From Clostridia bacterium (lineage in GTDB: Bacteria > Bacillota_A > Clostridia > Christensenellales > Aristaeellaceae), in the NCBI GenBank assembly GCA_017517815.1, contig JAFWYA010000037.1, forward strand, positions 1 to 10,407: DNA of 10,407 nucleotides, read 5' to 3'. This document shows positions 7,027 to 10,407 of the stretch, piece by piece. How positions within the stretch are numbered: the stretch's first letter is position 1; each line of letters opens with the position of its first letter. The notes under the pieces were generated by a model, which was not told the origin of the DNA, did no database searches, and worked only from the letters and a program-made list of their open reading frames with translations. A program made the position numbers and the translations under genes.

Positions 7027-7114
7027 GGGGACGATGCAGGGGCGCCGCCCCTGCACCCCGCAAGGGGTTTCACCCCTTGACCCGTTTCTGACGCCCGTTT
7101 CACGGGCGTCAGGG
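7027..7114 (+). repeat. Three-hairpin intergenic element, copy A
   Basis: It begins at the base after the DUF362 stop codon. Stem 1 is GCAGGGGC/GCCCCTGC (7036-7043, 7047-7054). Stem 2 is CAAGGGGT/ACCCCTTG (7061-7068, 7072-7079). Stem 3 is CTGACGCCCGT/ACGGGCGTCAG (7088-7098, 7102-7112). All are perfect and each has a 3-base loop. The downstream bases, GGGAGGGTATACTTTTA, have only a weak T-run, so as a terminator this copy is probably leaky and may let transcripts reach uvrA. TATACT at 7120-7125 could be a -10 box for uvrA, but no good -35 is seen. Confidence 0.85.
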
Positions 7115-7141
7115 GAGGGTATACTTTTAACAGAACACCCC

Positions 7142-7227
7142 TTGGCCGCGCATATGCGCGGCCAAAATTGGGATTCCAAAGGGCAAAGCCCTTTGGCAGA
7201 GGGTGCAGGGAGGCAGCGCCTCCCTGC
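7142..7227 (-). repeat. Three-hairpin intergenic element, diverged inverted copy C, in the uvrA leader
   Basis: Read on the minus strand it has the order of copies A and B. First comes a stem starting GCAGGG and ending CCCTGC (10 bp, 7205-7214 with 7218-7227, triloop), then ACCC. Next is a stem with AAAGGGC/GCCCTTT (9 bp, 7176-7184 with 7188-7196, triloop), then a short ATCCC linker. Last is a third stem, here a perfect 24-base palindrome centred on CATATG (7142-7165). On the plus strand the 10-bp hairpin ends 7 bases before the uvrA Shine-Dalgarno, so it could affect uvrA translation. Confidence 0.7.
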
Positions 7228-7234
7228 GTACCAG

Positions 7235-7240
7235 AAAGGA
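7235..7240 (+). promoter_or_regulatory. Ribosome binding site for the TTG start of uvrA
   Basis: AAAGGA followed after 8 bases by TTG at 7249. It decides the start, since no ATG or GTG fits the conserved UvrA N-terminus. The non-ATG start may keep expression modest. Confidence 0.75.
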
Positions 7241-7248
7241 AACCGGCT

Positions 7249-10077
<2,829 letters not shown>

Positions 10078-10083
10078 CGAAGA

Positions 10084-10173
10084 GGGGACGATGCGCAGGG
10101 GTTCCACCCCTGCACCCCGCAAGGGACTTCGTCCCTTGACCCATCTCTGATGCCTGTTTCACAGGCATCAGGG
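10084..10173 (+). repeat. Three-hairpin intergenic element, copy B
   Basis: It begins 7 bases after the uvrA stop and aligns to copy A over its whole length with a 2-base insertion and 13 substitutions. Stem 1 is GCAGGGGT/ACCCCTGC (10095-10102, 10106-10113). Stem 2 is CAAGGGAC/GTCCCTTG (10120-10127, 10131-10138). Stem 3 is CTGATGCCTGT/ACAGGCATCAG (10147-10157, 10161-10171). All three have 3-base loops, and the shared linker ACCCCG follows stem 1. Confidence 0.88.
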
Positions 10174-10181
10174 ATTTTTTT
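10147..10181 (+). terminator. Rho-independent terminator of uvrA (stem 3 of copy B)
   Basis: An 11-bp perfect stem with a TTC loop is followed by GGA and seven T residues (10175-10181). This copy of the element therefore serves as the intrinsic terminator of uvrA, 70 bases beyond the stop. Confidence 0.88.
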
Positions 10182-10207
10182 ATGTGTTTGGGATTGCTGC
10201 TAAGACC

Positions 10208-10233
10208 GCCGGGGCACATACGGGTGCCCCGGC
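10208..10233. repeat. 10-bp hairpin in the region after uvrA
   Basis: GCCGGGGCAC (10208-10217) pairs with GTGCCCCGGC (10224-10233) around a 6-base loop. It is flanked by a further complementary pair, TGCTGC (10195-10200) and GCAGCA (10245-10250), so a larger folded structure is possible. No T-run follows. Its function is unknown. Confidence 0.5.
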
Positions 10234-10283
10234 TCGCTTGGGTGGCAGCATGTATAGCCAAGCAACGCCTTCTAACCCTCCCA

Positions 10284-10317
10284 AAAGAAAAAGACCCCTT
10301 GCGGAGTCAGGGGGGTC
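10284..10317 (-). terminator. Probable terminator of a minus-strand gene beyond the right edge
   Basis: Read on the minus strand, GACCCC (10317-10312) pairs with GGGGTC (10298-10293) across a 13-base loop, followed by TTTTTCTTTT. The stem is short and the loop long, so confidence is moderate. If real, the next gene to the right is convergent with uvrA. Confidence 0.45.
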
Positions 10318-10407
10318 CGGGGTGTCCCCGGCGCGGGAAGGGGGAGGGGGGAAGTCCAGAGGGGGGGCTCGGGGGGACCGGTGCGGGGTCCCCCCCGACC
10401 GCCCCAC
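10311..10407. other. Very G-rich non-coding tract with hairpins
   Basis: The plus strand holds at least six runs of four to seven G, with CCGGGG/CCCCGG (10317-10322, 10326-10331) and GGGGGGACC/GGTCCCCCC (10371-10379, 10387-10395) as hairpins. No ribosome site or recognisable protein is seen in any frame; the minus-strand open frame across it is proline/arginine-rich low complexity. Closely spaced G-runs could form a G-quadruplex. Confidence 0.5.

Noticed and set aside
7168..7248. N-terminal extension of UvrA from the ATG at 7168
   Set aside because: The 27 extra residues would be translated from the hairpin repeat, have no family counterpart, and the ATG lacks a ribosome site, whereas the TTG at 7249 has one.

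Overview
The window looks like a GC-rich, low-copy chromosomal segment from a Gram-positive member of the Clostridia, probably a gut-type lineage. Evidence: a sortase-type cell-wall anchor, a TagD-type CDP-glycerol enzyme, strong AGGAGG ribosome sites, consensus sigma-A promoters, a near-match to the Firmicutes LexA box, and a Bacillus/Clostridium-like UvrA. The lineage call is inference from these traits. No database search was possible.

Layout, left to right. Positions 1-63 hold the last codons of an unidentified plus-strand gene, followed at once by a strong hairpin terminator. A minus-strand block follows. At 161-2746 is a large secreted surface protein: signal peptide, Pmp-like beta-helix with GGA(I/V) and FxxN repeats, pilin-like C-terminal domain, VPSTG sorting signal. 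It has its own promoter. Upstream of it (2873-5759), and separated by a terminator, is a three-gene operon transcribed leftward: flippase, LicD-family transferase, TagD/TarD-type cytidylyltransferase. Together these would make CDP-glycerol, transfer a phosphoglycerol-type group to a glycan, and export a lipid-linked glycan. This reads as a small module for decorating a cell-surface polymer.

A 151-base divergent promoter region (5760-5910) separates that operon from a plus-strand pair: a DUF362 protein with two 4Fe-4S clusters (5911-7026) and uvrA (7249-10077). The DUF362 promoter carries a LexA-box-like palindrome just downstream of its -10. This suggests the DUF362 gene, and possibly uvrA by read-through, belongs to the SOS response.

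The least ordinary feature is a family of intergenic three-hairpin elements. One copy (A) sits right after the DUF362 stop, a second (B) right after the uvrA stop, and a diverged inverted relative (C) lies between copy A and the uvrA ribosome site. Copies A and B differ by 13 substitutions. Ten of these form five compensatory base-pair changes inside stems and the other three lie in a loop or linker, so the folded structure appears to be under selection. Copy B's last hairpin ends in a T-run and acts as the uvrA terminator. The last 330 bases hold no convincing gene: copy B, further hairpins, a probable terminator for a minus-strand gene beyond the right edge, and a very G-rich tract.
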